Assembly: GCF_003574445.1 (NCBI RefSeq)
Contig: NZ_KZ984557.1
Coordinates: 1-55,801, forward strand
DNA from: Streptomyces sp. YIM 130001
GTDB lineage: Bacteria > Actinomycetota > Actinomycetes > Streptomycetales > Streptomycetaceae
Direction of reading: 5' to 3'
DNA length: 55,801 bases
Positions 43,169 through 51,255 of this stretch are shown in pieces. Position 1 is the stretch's first letter. Each line of letters begins with the position of its first letter. The translations under genes and the position numbers were made by a program. The notes beneath the pieces were generated by a model that was not told the DNA's origin, did not search any database, and saw only the letters and a program-made list of their open reading frames with translations.

Positions 43169-43828
43169 TCAGGGAACCCGGGCCGGCTCCCGCCGCACGC
43201 CGGCCCTGTCGAGCAGGCCGCAGGCTCCGACGACCCCCGCCCACACCAGGAGAGGGAAGGCAGCGACCCGCTCCATGCCCCCCATGCCGAGTCCGAGGTA
43301 GCTGTGGGACAGGAAGAGGCACAGGGCCGTGAGGGCCACGACGCCCAGGGTGCTGGTCAGTCGGCGCAGCGGCCCCGGTATCCGGCCGGTCAGGCCGAAT
43401 CCCGCCAGTACCAGGCCGATATTGCCTGCCCCCATGATGAGCAGGGCTCCCAGGAGATGCTGATTCTCATCGACATCGGCGGGAGCCAGCCCGACCAGGA
43501 CGAAGCCCGCACCTGCGCCCGCCAGCAGCAGCCTCGCCACCGTCGCGGCCGCCCGCTTCCGCCACAGCGCGCCGCCCGTGAGCGCGGCCCCGACGATGAG
43601 CAGCGTTCCGAGAAGCCCGAACGAGACGTTCATCAGGGCGTGTTCGGGCGAGCAGATGTACCGGGGCTCAGGATCCGGCTGCAGGGCGCAGTGCGCGTTG
43701 CCCAGGTCGCTGACGTTGTTCCGCGCCCAGCTGTACGGCCGCGCCCAGGCCGACTGGACGATCAGGTGGACGACGAAGAACTGCGCCACTCCCACCAGCC
43801 ATGCCGTGTGACCGATCCGGCTCTTCAA
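43169..43828 (-). CDS. DUF998 family membrane protein
   Basis: A 219-aa protein with six transmembrane segments. The first external loop carries YSWARNNVSDLGNAHC...RYICSPEHALMNVSF, the signature region of DUF998, including two Cys. The family function is unknown. Monocistronic; convergent with the 59-aa gene. Confidence 0.88.
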   Translation of the reverse strand: MKSRIGHTAWLVGVAQFFVVHLIVQSAWARPYSWARNNVSDLGNAHCALQPDPEPRYICSPEHALMNVSFGLLGTLLIVGAALTGGALWRKRAAATVARLLLAGAGAGFVLVGLAPADVDENQHLLGALLIMGAGNIGLVLAGFGLTGRIPGPLRRLTSTLGVVALTALCLFLSHSYLGLGMGGMERVAAFPLLVWAGVVGACGLLDRAGVRREPARVP

Positions 43829-44039
43829 CTTCTTGCCACCCCCGCAGTCTGATTTCGTACGGGTCGAGCCAATCAGTCGGCCGTGCCCTACGGCGCTCCG
43901 ACCAGCCCCCTGACGTGGGGTAGGGCTAACCCGAGGTCCGGTACCGGGCGGCCCCGCTCAGGAGCGGTCCGGTGTGCCGCTGATGTGCCCGCGCCGGGTG
44001 GCGGGCCGTAGTCGCCGGCCAACTGCCGCAGAGCGGCGG

Positions 44040-44735
44040 TCAGTTGAGCCGGAAGGTGTCGGCCAGTAGCCCTGTCTGTACGTCGAGGAGGGCGCCGGAC
44101 TCATGGCCCATGCCGGCGAACTGGCCCGCGACCTCCAGACTCACCGTGCCGTGCATCTGGGGCCACGCCATCATGGCTCCGGTCAGTGCGACGGCCGCCG
44201 CGGGATCGGAAGCGGACCTGTCCGTCCACTCGCCGACCCACGTGGCCACCTCCGGCTCGTCGGCCAGCCACGTCCGCAGCTGCGCGAGCAGCGGTTCCAC
44301 GGCGGCCGGCGGATGCCCCTCGGCGAAGACGGTCAGGAACGGACCCAGGACCGCCCGCGCCTGCGACAGCGTCTCGGCCGGCGCCGTGAAGCCCGCCACG
44401 GGGGTGCCCTGGATGAGCAGGTACAGGTGTGGATGCGCCACGGCCCACGCACGATACGCCCTGGTCAGGGCCTGGAGGGCGGTACGACCCCGCGCCGAGG
44501 TGTCCACCGCGTGGACAGCCTGCGCTGCACCCCGGTAGGCATCGAGCACCAGCTCCGCGAGGAGGTCGTCACGGCTGGCGAAGTAGCGGTACAGCGCCGG
44601 ACCGGACATGCCGATCTCCTTGGCGATCCGCAGGAGCGCCACGCTCTCGACGCCTCCGGCGGCGAGCTGCCGTACGGCTGCCTCCTTGATCTCCGAGCGG
44701 GTCTGCGCCCGGTAGCGCTCACGCGGACTGCTCAC
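44040..44735 (-). CDS. TetR/AcrR family transcriptional regulator
   Basis: A 231-aa protein. DNA-binding residues 10-60 (RSEIKEAAVRQLAAGGVESV, then IAKEIGMSGPALYRYFASRD) precede a C-terminal domain of the TetR_C_13/WHG type (AYRAWAVAHPHLYLLIQGTP). GTG 44735 is chosen; an upstream ATG at 44780 is possible. It lies downstream of an epimerase-like gene on the same strand. Two palindromic sites in the region suit autoregulation and control of that gene. Confidence 0.88.
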   Translation of the reverse strand: MSSPRERYRAQTRSEIKEAAVRQLAAGGVESVALLRIAKEIGMSGPALYRYFASRDDLLAELVLDAYRGAAQAVHAVDTSARGRTALQALTRAYRAWAVAHPHLYLLIQGTPVAGFTAPAETLSQARAVLGPFLTVFAEGHPPAAVEPLLAQLRTWLADEPEVATWVGEWTDRSASDPAAAVALTGAMMAWPQMHGTVSLEVAGQFAGMGHESGALLDVQTGLLADTFRLN

Positions 44736-44815
44736 GCCGGCCCTCACTCCCTGATTCCTGCTGCCGGCTGAGCCGGGCACGGTGCCCGCAGCGGCGGTGT
44801 CTCGAATGCGTCACT

Positions 44816-44858
44816 GTATCGCCGAAGAGATAGGGCGAAGCGATACGCCGAAGCGACA
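44816..44858. promoter_or_regulatory. Repeat-rich site upstream of the TetR gene
   Basis: The inverted repeat GTATCGC-N17-GCGATAC (44816-44846) is embedded in three 13-bp direct units (44820-44832, 44833-44845, 44846-44858) of form (C/G)G(C/G)CGAAG(A/C)GA(T/C)A. It sits 81 bp before the TetR start. It may be an autoregulatory operator. Confidence 0.5.
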
Positions 44859-44921
44859 GGCGGAGCCCTCTGCCGGTCGACGCCGGGGGAGGGCAGCCGA
44901 ACGCCCCGGCAGGGGCAGTCG

Positions 44922-45884
44922 TCAGCGCTTAGCCGCCTGCGTGGCGAGGAACTCCCGGTACCACTCCAGGGTGTCCTCCAAGGTGGCCTCGATCGCGGTG
45001 GGCTCGACGCCGAACCTCTGCTGGAAAGCGGTGGAGTCCATCACCTGCGGCTCCGTGTGCTGGTAGAACAGCTCGGCGTACGAGTTCATGAACGTCTCGT
45101 CGAACGGCCCGAAGGCGCGGGGCTCGTCCATCGTGACGATCTTCAACTGCCGGCCCACCAGGTCGCCCAGCAGGCCGAAGATCTCAGCGGTGGTGCGGGC
45201 CGGGGCGGTGGGCAAGTGCCAGACCCGGCCGTCGCCTTCGGGATTCTCACCGAGGGTGGCCAGGCCCCGGGCCACGTCACGAATATGGGTGTAGCTGTGC
45301 GCGAGGCCGATGTCGCCGAGCGCCAGGACCTCGTCGCCCGTGAGCGCGGCAGGGAAGACGGACCCGCCCAGCGTCGAGTTCAGTACGCGGGGGCCGACGA
45401 AGTCCGCGGAACGTCCCAGGACGACCTTGGCGCGACCCTCCCGGTGCGCGGCGAGGTAGTTCTCGTCCAGCGAGGCACGCATCCTGCCCTTGGCCGTGGT
45501 CGCCCGCCACGGGGTGTCCTCCGTCATGACCTCGCCGTGCGTCTCCCCATAGGGGTACAGCGTGTCGAGGACGACGAGCCGGGCGCCGGTGCGCTCCACC
45601 GCACCCAGGACCGCTTCCTGGATGCCCGGCATCACGTCGACCTGCAAGTGGTAGGCGACGTTGACGCAGTGGTGGACGACGTCCGCGCCCTCGATCGCGG
45701 CGAGTGCCCCCGCCACGGTGCCGACGTCTCCGGTGACGCGCTCGATGCCTTCGAGCGGCTCACCGGAGCCGGCCCGGTCGACGAGGCGTACCGCGTGCCC
45801 GCGTCGCGCGAGCTCCAGCGCGACGGTGGTTCCCGCGGGGCCTGCCCCCAGAACGGTGTGAAGCGAACCCTGCACTGCACTCAT
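44922..45884 (-). CDS. NAD(P)-dependent epimerase/dehydratase-like (extended SDR) protein
   Basis: A 320-aa protein. The Rossmann motif is VLGAGPAGTTVALELARRG, followed by RLVDRAG. The region LVVLDTLYPYGETHGEVM replaces the usual YxxxK neighbourhood, and NYLAAHREGRAKVVLGRSADF follows, as in atypical NmrA/extended SDRs. The catalytic Tyr-Lys spacing is not standard, so it may be a binding or sensing protein. A good AAAGGA site precedes ATG 45884. Confidence 0.85.
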   Translation of the reverse strand: MSAVQGSLHTVLGAGPAGTTVALELARRGHAVRLVDRAGSGEPLEGIERVTGDVGTVAGALAAIEGADVVHHCVNVAYHLQVDVMPGIQEAVLGAVERTGARLVVLDTLYPYGETHGEVMTEDTPWRATTAKGRMRASLDENYLAAHREGRAKVVLGRSADFVGPRVLNSTLGGSVFPAALTGDEVLALGDIGLAHSYTHIRDVARGLATLGENPEGDGRVWHLPTAPARTTAEIFGLLGDLVGRQLKIVTMDEPRAFGPFDETFMNSYAELFYQHTEPQVMDSTAFQQRFGVEPTAIEATLEDTLEWYREFLATQAAKR

Positions 45885-45944
45885 GACGCAGTCCTTTCGA
45901 GCCGGGGTGACGTGACGAAGACTGTGACGCGCTGCGTTACTGGC

Positions 45945-45969
45945 TAACGCTTACGTTATACATCGTAAC
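45945..45969. promoter_or_regulatory. Candidate operator upstream of the epimerase-like gene
   Basis: A perfect TAACG-CTTA-CGTTA (45945-45958) overlaps TTACG-N8-CGTAA (45951-45968) in an AT-rich promoter patch 61 bp before the start. The overlapping dyads resemble TetR sites; the nearby TetR is the obvious candidate. Confidence 0.5.
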
Positions 45970-46165
45970 TATCTCGTCTAGGTGTCGCAACCAGGGTGCA
46001 TGGCGGGCGGGCGTGGGCTCTTCCCACCGGCCGGACGGCTCCAAGCCGGCACTCGACGCGACGCCTGAGGCGATCTAAAGTTCGCTGTCGCGCCGGGACC
46101 GCACCGTCCGCCACCGACCCGCACGGCCTTGACCCAGGGCCTCGACACCCGGACCGGAGACCGAC

Positions 46166-46792
46166 ATGAGCGCCACCGCCGAGGGGGCAACCACCACCGC
46201 CAGCGCGGCCGGGTGGACGGTCGACTTCTGGCTCGACCCCGTCTGCCCGCTCACCCGCCACACCGCACGCTGGATCGCCCGGATCGCCGAAGACCTGCCG
46301 CTACGGGTGCGCCGGCGCGTCATGAGCCTGGCCGTACTCAACGAGCACCGCGACGACGACCCCGAGAACGACCCCCACGGCTACCTCTGGATCCCCGCCC
46401 GCGTCGCCGCAGCCGTCCAGACCGAGCACGGACACGACGCACTCGGCGCCTTCTACGACGCGCTCTGGGCCGACCCCGACGGCAGTGAACGAGAGGGGGC
46501 CGGTGACATCGCCGAGGCGTTGCGCCGGACCGGCCTCCCCACCGCACTCGCGGAGGCCGGCGCCTCCACCGCCTACGACGCCGAACTCCGCGCCTCCCAC
46601 CACGCCGGAGTCGACCGCATGGACGCCGAGGTCGGCACGCCTGTGCTGGTCATCACCACGCCCGACGGCGAGCAGCGTGCGATCTTCGGTCCCGTGCTCG
46701 GTCAAGTCCCGCCAGAGACAGACCAGTTCCGTCTCTGGGACGCGACGGTCCTGCTGGCCGGCATCCCGTCCTTCCACGAGATCAAGGCGTGA
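46166..46792 (+). CDS. DsbA-fold protein related to mycothiol-dependent nitroreductase Rv2466c
   Basis: A 208-aa thioredoxin/DsbA fold. The active-site segment DFWLDPVCPLTRHTARWI matches the Rv2466c family, but the CPWC motif reads CPLT, so only the first Cys remains. The cis-Pro loop is VGTPVLVITT. A monothiol mechanism with mycothiol is possible. ATG 46166 follows a GGAG-like site. Confidence 0.82.
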   Translation: MSATAEGATTTASAAGWTVDFWLDPVCPLTRHTARWIARIAEDLPLRVRRRVMSLAVLNEHRDDDPENDPHGYLWIPARVAAAVQTEHGHDALGAFYDALWADPDGSEREGAGDIAEALRRTGLPTALAEAGASTAYDAELRASHHAGVDRMDAEVGTPVLVITTPDGEQRAIFGPVLGQVPPETDQFRLWDATVLLAGIPSFHEIKA

Positions 46793-46796
46793 CATG

Positions 46797-46847
46797 TGTC
46801 CGGGCGGGACAGATGGCCGGGCGTGACGGGTGTCCGGGCGTGACGGA
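46797..46847. repeat. Three tandem 17-bp repeats in a convergent spacer
   Basis: Units T(G)TCCGGGCG(G/T)GAC plus three bases at 46797-46813, 46814-46830 and 46831-46847, with 1-3 differences between copies. They lie immediately after the DsbA-like stop and before the GlxA-type regulator stop. Confidence 0.75.
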
Positions 46848-46874
46848 CTGGGTCGCAGCTCGAGGGTCGTCCGT

Positions 46875-47873
46875 CTACTGGCCATCCTCCGGGGCGAGTC
46901 GGCGCGCCGCCGGGCGGTCGGCGAAGGACGCGCGGTAGGAGCGCGGACTGGTCGAGAGGCGGGCCGCGAAGTGCTGGCGCATGGTGACCTCGCTGCCGAA
47001 ACCGGCTCGGCGCGCGACTTCGGGCATGGGCAGATCGGTGCGTTCGAGCAACTTCTGCGCAGCGGCGATGCGTTGGTCGAGGATCCAGTGCATCGGGGTG
47101 GTTCCGGTCGCCGCCGAGAAGTGCCGGGCGAAGGAACGCGGTGACATCCCGGCGCGTGCGGCCAACGCGGCCACGGTGAGCGGTTCGTGGAGGTGGCCGA
47201 GTGCGTAGGCGCGGACATCCGCGAGCGTGTCCACATCGCGGTCGGCACGTGGCGTGGGGCGTTCGATGAACTGGGCCTGAGTGCCGTTCCGGAAGGGGGC
47301 GGTGACCATGGAGCGAGCGATGGTCGCGGCGGCCTCGGCTCCGTGCCGGATGCGTACGAGGTGCAGGCACAGGTCGATTCCGGCTGCGGTGCCCGCAGCG
47401 GTCCAGAGGTTGCCGTCCTCGATGAACAGCGCATCGGGCTCGACCCGAACTCGCGGGTGGCGCGCGGCGAGTTGGCCGACGAGGTCCCAGTGGGTCAGGG
47501 CGCGGCGGCCGTCGAGGAGTCCGGCCTGGGCGAGGGTGAACGCGCCGCCGCACAGTGCGGCGATCGTCGTTCCGCGTGCGTGGGCGCGACGCAGTGCGTC
47601 AAGTACCGGCGCAGGAGCGGGTGTTGTGCAGTCGTCGAGGCCGGGGACGAGGATCAGTTCGGCGCGGTCCAGTCGGCGAAGGGTCCGGTCGGGGACGAGC
47701 GTGAGGCCGCCGCGCATCGGGACCGGGGCAGGGCTCGCGGCTGCCCGGCGCAGGTCGAAGGCGGGCACCTGGCGGTCGGTGCGGTCCACACCCCACACCT
47801 CCGAGATCACGGACACGTCGAAGGCGCGGATCCCGGGGAAGGCGAGCATGGCGATGCGATGCGGCGACGGCAT
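46875..47873 (-). CDS. GlxA family AraC-type regulator (DJ-1/PfpI domain)
   Basis: A 332-aa protein. The N-terminal DJ-1/PfpI-like domain (IAMLAFPGIRAFDVSVISEV ... ALCGGAFTLAQAGLLDGRRA, then THW) is followed by a C-terminal pair of AraC helix-turn-helices (AALAARAGMSPRSFARHFSA and MPEVARRAGFGSEVTMRQHF). The nucleophile-elbow Cys is kept in AALCGGAF. Such FtrA/GlxA regulators often activate a divergent gene; here that is an isochorismatase-like hydrolase 125 bp away. Confidence 0.92.
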   Translation of the reverse strand: MPSPHRIAMLAFPGIRAFDVSVISEVWGVDRTDRQVPAFDLRRAAASPAPVPMRGGLTLVPDRTLRRLDRAELILVPGLDDCTTPAPAPVLDALRRAHARGTTIAALCGGAFTLAQAGLLDGRRALTHWDLVGQLAARHPRVRVEPDALFIEDGNLWTAAGTAAGIDLCLHLVRIRHGAEAAATIARSMVTAPFRNGTQAQFIERPTPRADRDVDTLADVRAYALGHLHEPLTVAALAARAGMSPRSFARHFSAATGTTPMHWILDQRIAAAQKLLERTDLPMPEVARRAGFGSEVTMRQHFAARLSTSPRSYRASFADRPAARRLAPEDGQ

Positions 47874-47998
47874 GACCGGCAGTAAACCATCGATCGCTGA
47901 CTTCCGGACGCCTGGGGATCGCCCTTCGCGGGCGGCAGCATGGAGCCACGGCTGCCGGTACGACACCGGCGACGTACGGAGAACGGAGCCCCGGCGAC

Positions 47999-48682
47999 AT
48001 GACCATCCACACAGGCGACACCGACACCGATACCGACACCGACACCGACACGGGTGGCCACGCGGACATCCACACGGGCGACATGGGCATCGAGCCGAAC
48101 GCGGCACTGATCGTCGTCGACGTGCAGCAGGGCTTCAGCGAGGAGGCGTTCTGGGGGCCACGCAACAACCCGGCCGCGGACGACAACATCGCCGCGCTCA
48201 TCGCCGCCTGGCAGGAGACGGACCGCCCGGTCGTCTTCGTACGACACGACGCGTCCAAGCCCGACTCGCCCCTGCGGCCGGGCCACCAGGGCAACGACTT
48301 CAAGGACTACGTCGAGGCTCGGCGCGGCCTCGGCGGCGACGTACCGGAACTGCTCGTCACCAAGACTGTGAACTCCGCGTTCTACGGGACCCCCGACCTG
48401 CACGCGTGGTTGGGGGAAGCGGGCATCACCCAGTTCGCGGTGGCCGGGATCCAGACCAACATGTGCGTCGAGACCACGGCCCGGATGGGCGGCAACCTCG
48501 GCTATCAGGTGCTGCTCCCGCTCGACGCCACCCACACCTTCGACCTCACCGGCCCGTTCGGCTGGCGGCAGTCGGCCGACGAACTGGCCAGGTCGACCGC
48601 CACTTCCCTTCACGGCGGCGGCTTCGCCGAGGTCGTCACGACGAAGGACCTGCTCAAGGCCGTGGCCCGGACGCAGGCGTGA
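47999..48682 (+). CDS. Cysteine hydrolase, isochorismatase family
   Basis: A 227-aa protein. The catalytic triad is D41 (ALIVVDVQQGF), K122 (LVTKTVNSAF) and C156 (QTNMCVETT), as in isochorismatases and nicotinamidases. The first 30 residues are a Thr-Asp repeat (TDTDTDTDT) flanked by two copies of IHTGD; the catalytic domain starts at about M29. GGAG nine bases upstream supports ATG 47999. It is divergent from the GlxA-type regulator. Confidence 0.9.
   Translation: MTIHTGDTDTDTDTDTDTGGHADIHTGDMGIEPNAALIVVDVQQGFSEEAFWGPRNNPAADDNIAALIAAWQETDRPVVFVRHDASKPDSPLRPGHQGNDFKDYVEARRGLGGDVPELLVTKTVNSAFYGTPDLHAWLGEAGITQFAVAGIQTNMCVETTARMGGNLGYQVLLPLDATHTFDLTGPFGWRQSADELARSTATSLHGGGFAEVVTTKDLLKAVARTQA
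48017..48052 (+). repeat. Six 6-bp tandem units in the isochorismatase 5' coding region
   Basis: Units of GACACC (one GATACC, last GACACG) encode alternating Asp and Thr. The array is in frame, so copy-number change would alter the N-terminal tail without frameshift. Confidence 0.9.
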
Positions 48683-48876
48683 GAGCGAACCCGCGCAGAC
48701 CCGCAACGCCTGCCTGTCCCGCCCGACGCCCAACTGTCGAAGCGAGGCGCGGCTCCGGTACCGTCGCTCACCGGCGGGGGAGGGCGGCTGGATCGGTGGC
48801 CGTCGCAGGTGCTCACCCGCATGAGGATGTCCGGCTGCTGACCTGCGCCGGCCGGTACCACGGGGGAGTACGCACC

Positions 48877-49695
48877 ATGCAACGACGCTCGACTGTCCGG
48901 CACTGAATCCTGGCGGCGACCGCCGCGGCAGCACTCGCGCTGCTCGCAGGATGCGGTGACTCGGGTGACTCGGAGGCCGTGGATCCCGATTCGGAGATGC
49001 GTCCGCCGACAGGGACGCTGTCGGCGGACGAGCTGGAGAAGCTCGCGATCACGTCCCAGGACCTGCCGGGGTACAAGATCAGCAAACTCGCCGAGGCCGA
49101 CAGGGTCGACACCTCGGGCGTCAGCACCAGTCAGCGCGAGTGCCGGATCCAGGCTCTGGTCGCGGCTGGCGCGGCGCCGGGCAAGCCGGCCGCGGTCGTG
49201 CAGCGCAAGGCGGTGGGCAAGCCCACCGAGACCGAAGCCATGGCGAATCACGGACCTCTGACGACCACCGTGACCCTTGCTTCGTACAGCAAGAAGGGCT
49301 GGAAGAAGGTCTACTTCGACCTGGGGTACTCCTCGACCGTCTGCCGGATCCCGTTCGACCTGACGCAGCAGGGAGAGACCGCCAAGGCCCAGTCCCTGCC
49401 CCAGGACAAGGAGCCACGGGAAAAGGCCTCCCAGGGCGCAGGCGACGGGGACGGCGAGGACGGGAGCCAACCGGACAGCCGGCACGCCGCGGAGGACAAC
49501 TGGTCCCAGACCCTGACCCGGGGCAAGGGCGCCTCGGGCCGCACCTACAAGACTCAGGTGCAGCGCATGGGCAACACCCTGATCATCACCAGCCGCACCT
49601 ACCCCGGTGCCATCTCCCCCCAATCAACCTCGAGCGGCCTCTCCTTCCCGACCACCGTCGCGACCCCGCAGCTCAAAAAGTTCGGCTGGGACTGA
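48877..49695 (+). pseudogene. Lipoprotein gene interrupted by a TGA codon in its signal peptide
   Basis: ATG 48877 follows GGGGGAG and begins MQRRSTVRH, then TGA at 48904-48906, then in the same frame ILAATAAAALALLAGCGDSG, a perfect signal peptide and lipobox (LLAGC). The frame stays open for 263 further codons to 49695. The mature part has paired Cys (RECRIQ and TVCRIPF) and looks like an actinobacterial secreted lipoprotein. A single C-to-T change in CGA explains the stop. Without the leader, the next start (GTG 48979) lacks export signals. Confidence 0.8.
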
Positions 49696-49751
49696 CGGCT
49701 GACCACTGGCCGCTGACCACTGGCTACGGCGCCCGAATCTTGCCGGTAACT

Positions 49752-49785
49752 GCCCCGGTCGGCCACGCCTTTGACCGGCCGGGGC
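49752..49785 (+). terminator. Hairpin after the interrupted lipoprotein gene
   Basis: An 11-bp stem (49752-49762 with 49775-49785) with one G-T wobble and a 12-nt loop, 57 bp past the stop at 49695. A 13-bp direct repeat (GCTGACCACTGGC, 49698-49710 and 49712-49724) lies just before it. No gene is seen in 49696-49954. Confidence 0.5.
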
Positions 49786-49954
49786 TACTCGCGTAACGGG
49801 ACACTTCCCGGCGAGGGCACCGCCTCTCCCCGATGCACGCCTGTCCGTCGGAGGGAGGCGTTGCCTTGCTGATCCCGTCAAGAGGTGAGGCCGCTCCCCT
49901 CAGCAGGTGCATGGTCACCAGGGATGCGGCACCCCTGTGGCACTCGGCAACGAG

Positions 49955-49988
49955 AAAGGCCCCCCGTTCCCATGAACGGAGGGCCTTT
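49955..49988 (-). terminator. tRNA-Arg terminator on the chromosomal side of the att site
   Basis: AAAGGCCC and CCGTTC pair with GAACGG and GGGCCTTT (one mismatch, 4-nt loop). The hairpin lies 28 bp past the tRNA 3' end on the minus strand. It is the original terminator of the tRNA gene that the element split. Confidence 0.75.
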
Positions 49989-50016
49989 GTGGTCCCTGAC
50001 CTGCGCTGCAAGTCGG

Positions 50017-50058
50017 TGCCCCCGGCAGGATTCGAACCTGCGACACCCGCTTTAGGAG
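50017..50058 (-). other. att site: 3' half of a tRNA-Arg(CCT) gene
   Basis: Read on the minus strand, the sequence gives the anticodon loop CTCCTAA (anticodon CCT), the 3' anticodon strand AGCGG, a 5-nt variable loop, a perfect T-arm (GCAGG-TTCGAAT-CCTGC), the 3' acceptor strand CGGGGGC and discriminator A. The 5' half is absent: the base-pairing partners of AGCGG are not there (TCGAA instead). This is the duplicated 3' tRNA segment left at one end of a tRNA-integrated element. Confidence 0.85.
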
Positions 50059-50131
50059 TTCGACCGGGTACCGGCTGAGGGTGCTCTTCCCCGCAGCTTG
50101 GGCGTCGGGGTGGTCCCCCAACGACTGTCAG

Positions 50132-50162
50132 CATCCACCGCCGTTGATGTCAGCGGTGGATG
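50132..50162. repeat. 10-bp inverted repeat near the att site
   Basis: CATCCACCGC (50132-50141) and GCGGTGGATG (50153-50162) flank an 11-nt loop, with TGTCAG repeated three times around them. It lies 74 bp inside the element end. It could be an excision-factor arm site or a terminator. The rest of 50059-50400 holds no gene. Confidence 0.5.
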
Positions 50163-50400
50163 TCAGACGGCATAGTTCGAGCACTGTGCGACGTCGCAGC
50201 CTGTGGCGCGGCTCGCCCCCGTGACTACGAGCTTGGGAATCACTGGTGATCTGGGGCTAGTTGCTGCATTGACCTGCGCGAACGGGCGCGGCCGGCCGTT
50301 CCTGAGAACCGCGACCGCACCCGTCATTCCCCGCTACTCCCCGCCCCGCCGGGCACGGAACGGGCACGGAGTCGAGGCACTTCGTTGGAGGGGACCGCTC

Positions 50401-50565
50401 TTAGATCAACGACGCGATGGCGGCGAGGCAGGCACCGATTCCCATGAGAAGGGTTCCGATCCCGACCATCAGGCTTGCGAGGGAAGTGACGCCTCGCTGG
50501 GCGGCGGGTACGGTACTAAACGCGCCGCTATCGGCAGGTAAGTAGTTCTCGGAGTTACTGCTCAT
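50401..50565 (-). CDS. 54-aa membrane peptide
   Basis: ATG 50565 has a strong AAGAGGAG site. The product is MSSNSENYLPADSGAFSTVP, then AAQRGVTSLASL, then a C-terminal hydrophobic helix (MVGIGTLLMGIGACLAAI) rich in Gly and Ala, ending in a TAA stop. No family is recognised. Possible roles are a toxin or holin-like peptide, entry exclusion or a bacteriocin. The lone Cys is in the helix. A 6-bp hairpin covers 50595-50614 just upstream. Confidence 0.6.
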   Translation of the reverse strand: MSSNSENYLPADSGAFSTVPAAQRGVTSLASLMVGIGTLLMGIGACLAAIASLI

Positions 50566-50628
50566 TTCAGTGCTCCTCTTGCTAGGCGGATTGCAGAGCT
50601 GTGCAACCAGCTCTGATCGATTGCGTCT

Positions 50629-50669
50629 GTCACCCCGCCCTCTGAAATGCACTCGGAGGGCGGGGTGAC
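50629..50669. terminator. Perfect 14-bp hairpin
   Basis: GTCACCCCGCCCTC (50629-50642) pairs with GAGGGCGGGGTGAC (50656-50669) around 13 nt. It lies 64 bp upstream of the 54-aa peptide start, so it would end transcripts coming from the right, or act in the peptide leader. Confidence 0.55.
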
Positions 50670-51028
50670 TTCGTCTCGTGGAACGTACAGCAGGCTTTGG
50701 ATTCGGCCACTGTTTCGGGCGTGCTTCAAGCCTCACTCTTGTTCTGCGCTCTCCCCGCCGGTATTTTTGATGTACACCATCGATACTGGTCATGAGCTCG
50801 AAGGTGTGGATGGCGCCCGCCTCCAACGAAGATCATTAACGGTCGGATAGCTGCTCTAGAACGTGTCTTAAAACCATCCAACATTTCGTCGGTAGGTGCC
50901 TGCACGTGGGGTGAATCCGGGACTTTCGGCGCCTCTGTCTGTGCCTCCGCCTGTCGTACGGTGCGTGCGCCGATCTCCATCGTGGGTATACGTGAAAAGG
51001 TCGGTGGAGCGGGTTTGGGCTGGAGCTG
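50670..51028. other. AT-richer non-coding stretch inside the element
   Basis: Base composition is lower in G/C than the flanks. Short open frames lack good ribosome-binding sites and Streptomyces codon bias. The segment around 50855-50885 (ACGTGTCTTAAAACCATCC) hints at a transposon end but has no partner. Confidence 0.4.
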
Positions 51029-51140
51029 CTTTGGGGCGAGTGATCATGGCCCCTTAAGCTGGCTGCGCGTCGGGCAGTCTTGTGGACCTGCCCGTTGTAG
51101 CTCGACGTCGGGGCCATGATCTTCGAGGCTCGCCCCAAAG
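51029..51140. repeat. 112-bp nested inverted repeat
   Basis: CTTTGGGGCGAG (51029-51040) matches the complement of CTCGCCCCAAAG (51129-51140). GATCATGGCCCC (51042-51053) matches the complement of GGGGCCATGATC (51110-51121). The centre holds CGGGCAG (51071-51077) paired with CTGCCCG (51088-51094). The outer arms are perfect, with a 1-nt versus 7-nt interruption. It may be a structured RNA, a replication or transfer origin, or a small non-autonomous element. Confidence 0.8.
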
Positions 51141-51255
51141 TGGCTGCCTAAAGCCGTGGAGCCGACCGCCCCAGCCACGCGGGTATTGTTCTTCTCTCTC
51201 CGAGCACGCTGGCGCGTCGACGGGCGCGGCCTGCCGGTGGCGAAGACATGGAGGC

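Noticed and set aside
50017..50100. Complete tRNA-Arg gene
   Set aside because: Only the 3' half folds; the 5' anticodon strand, D-arm and acceptor 5' strand are missing, so it is an att remnant rather than a functional tRNA.
50855..50885. Possible insertion-sequence end (ACGTGTCTTAAAACC)
   Set aside because: No matching inverted end, target duplication or transposase remnant was found nearby; it may be chance in an AT-richer stretch.
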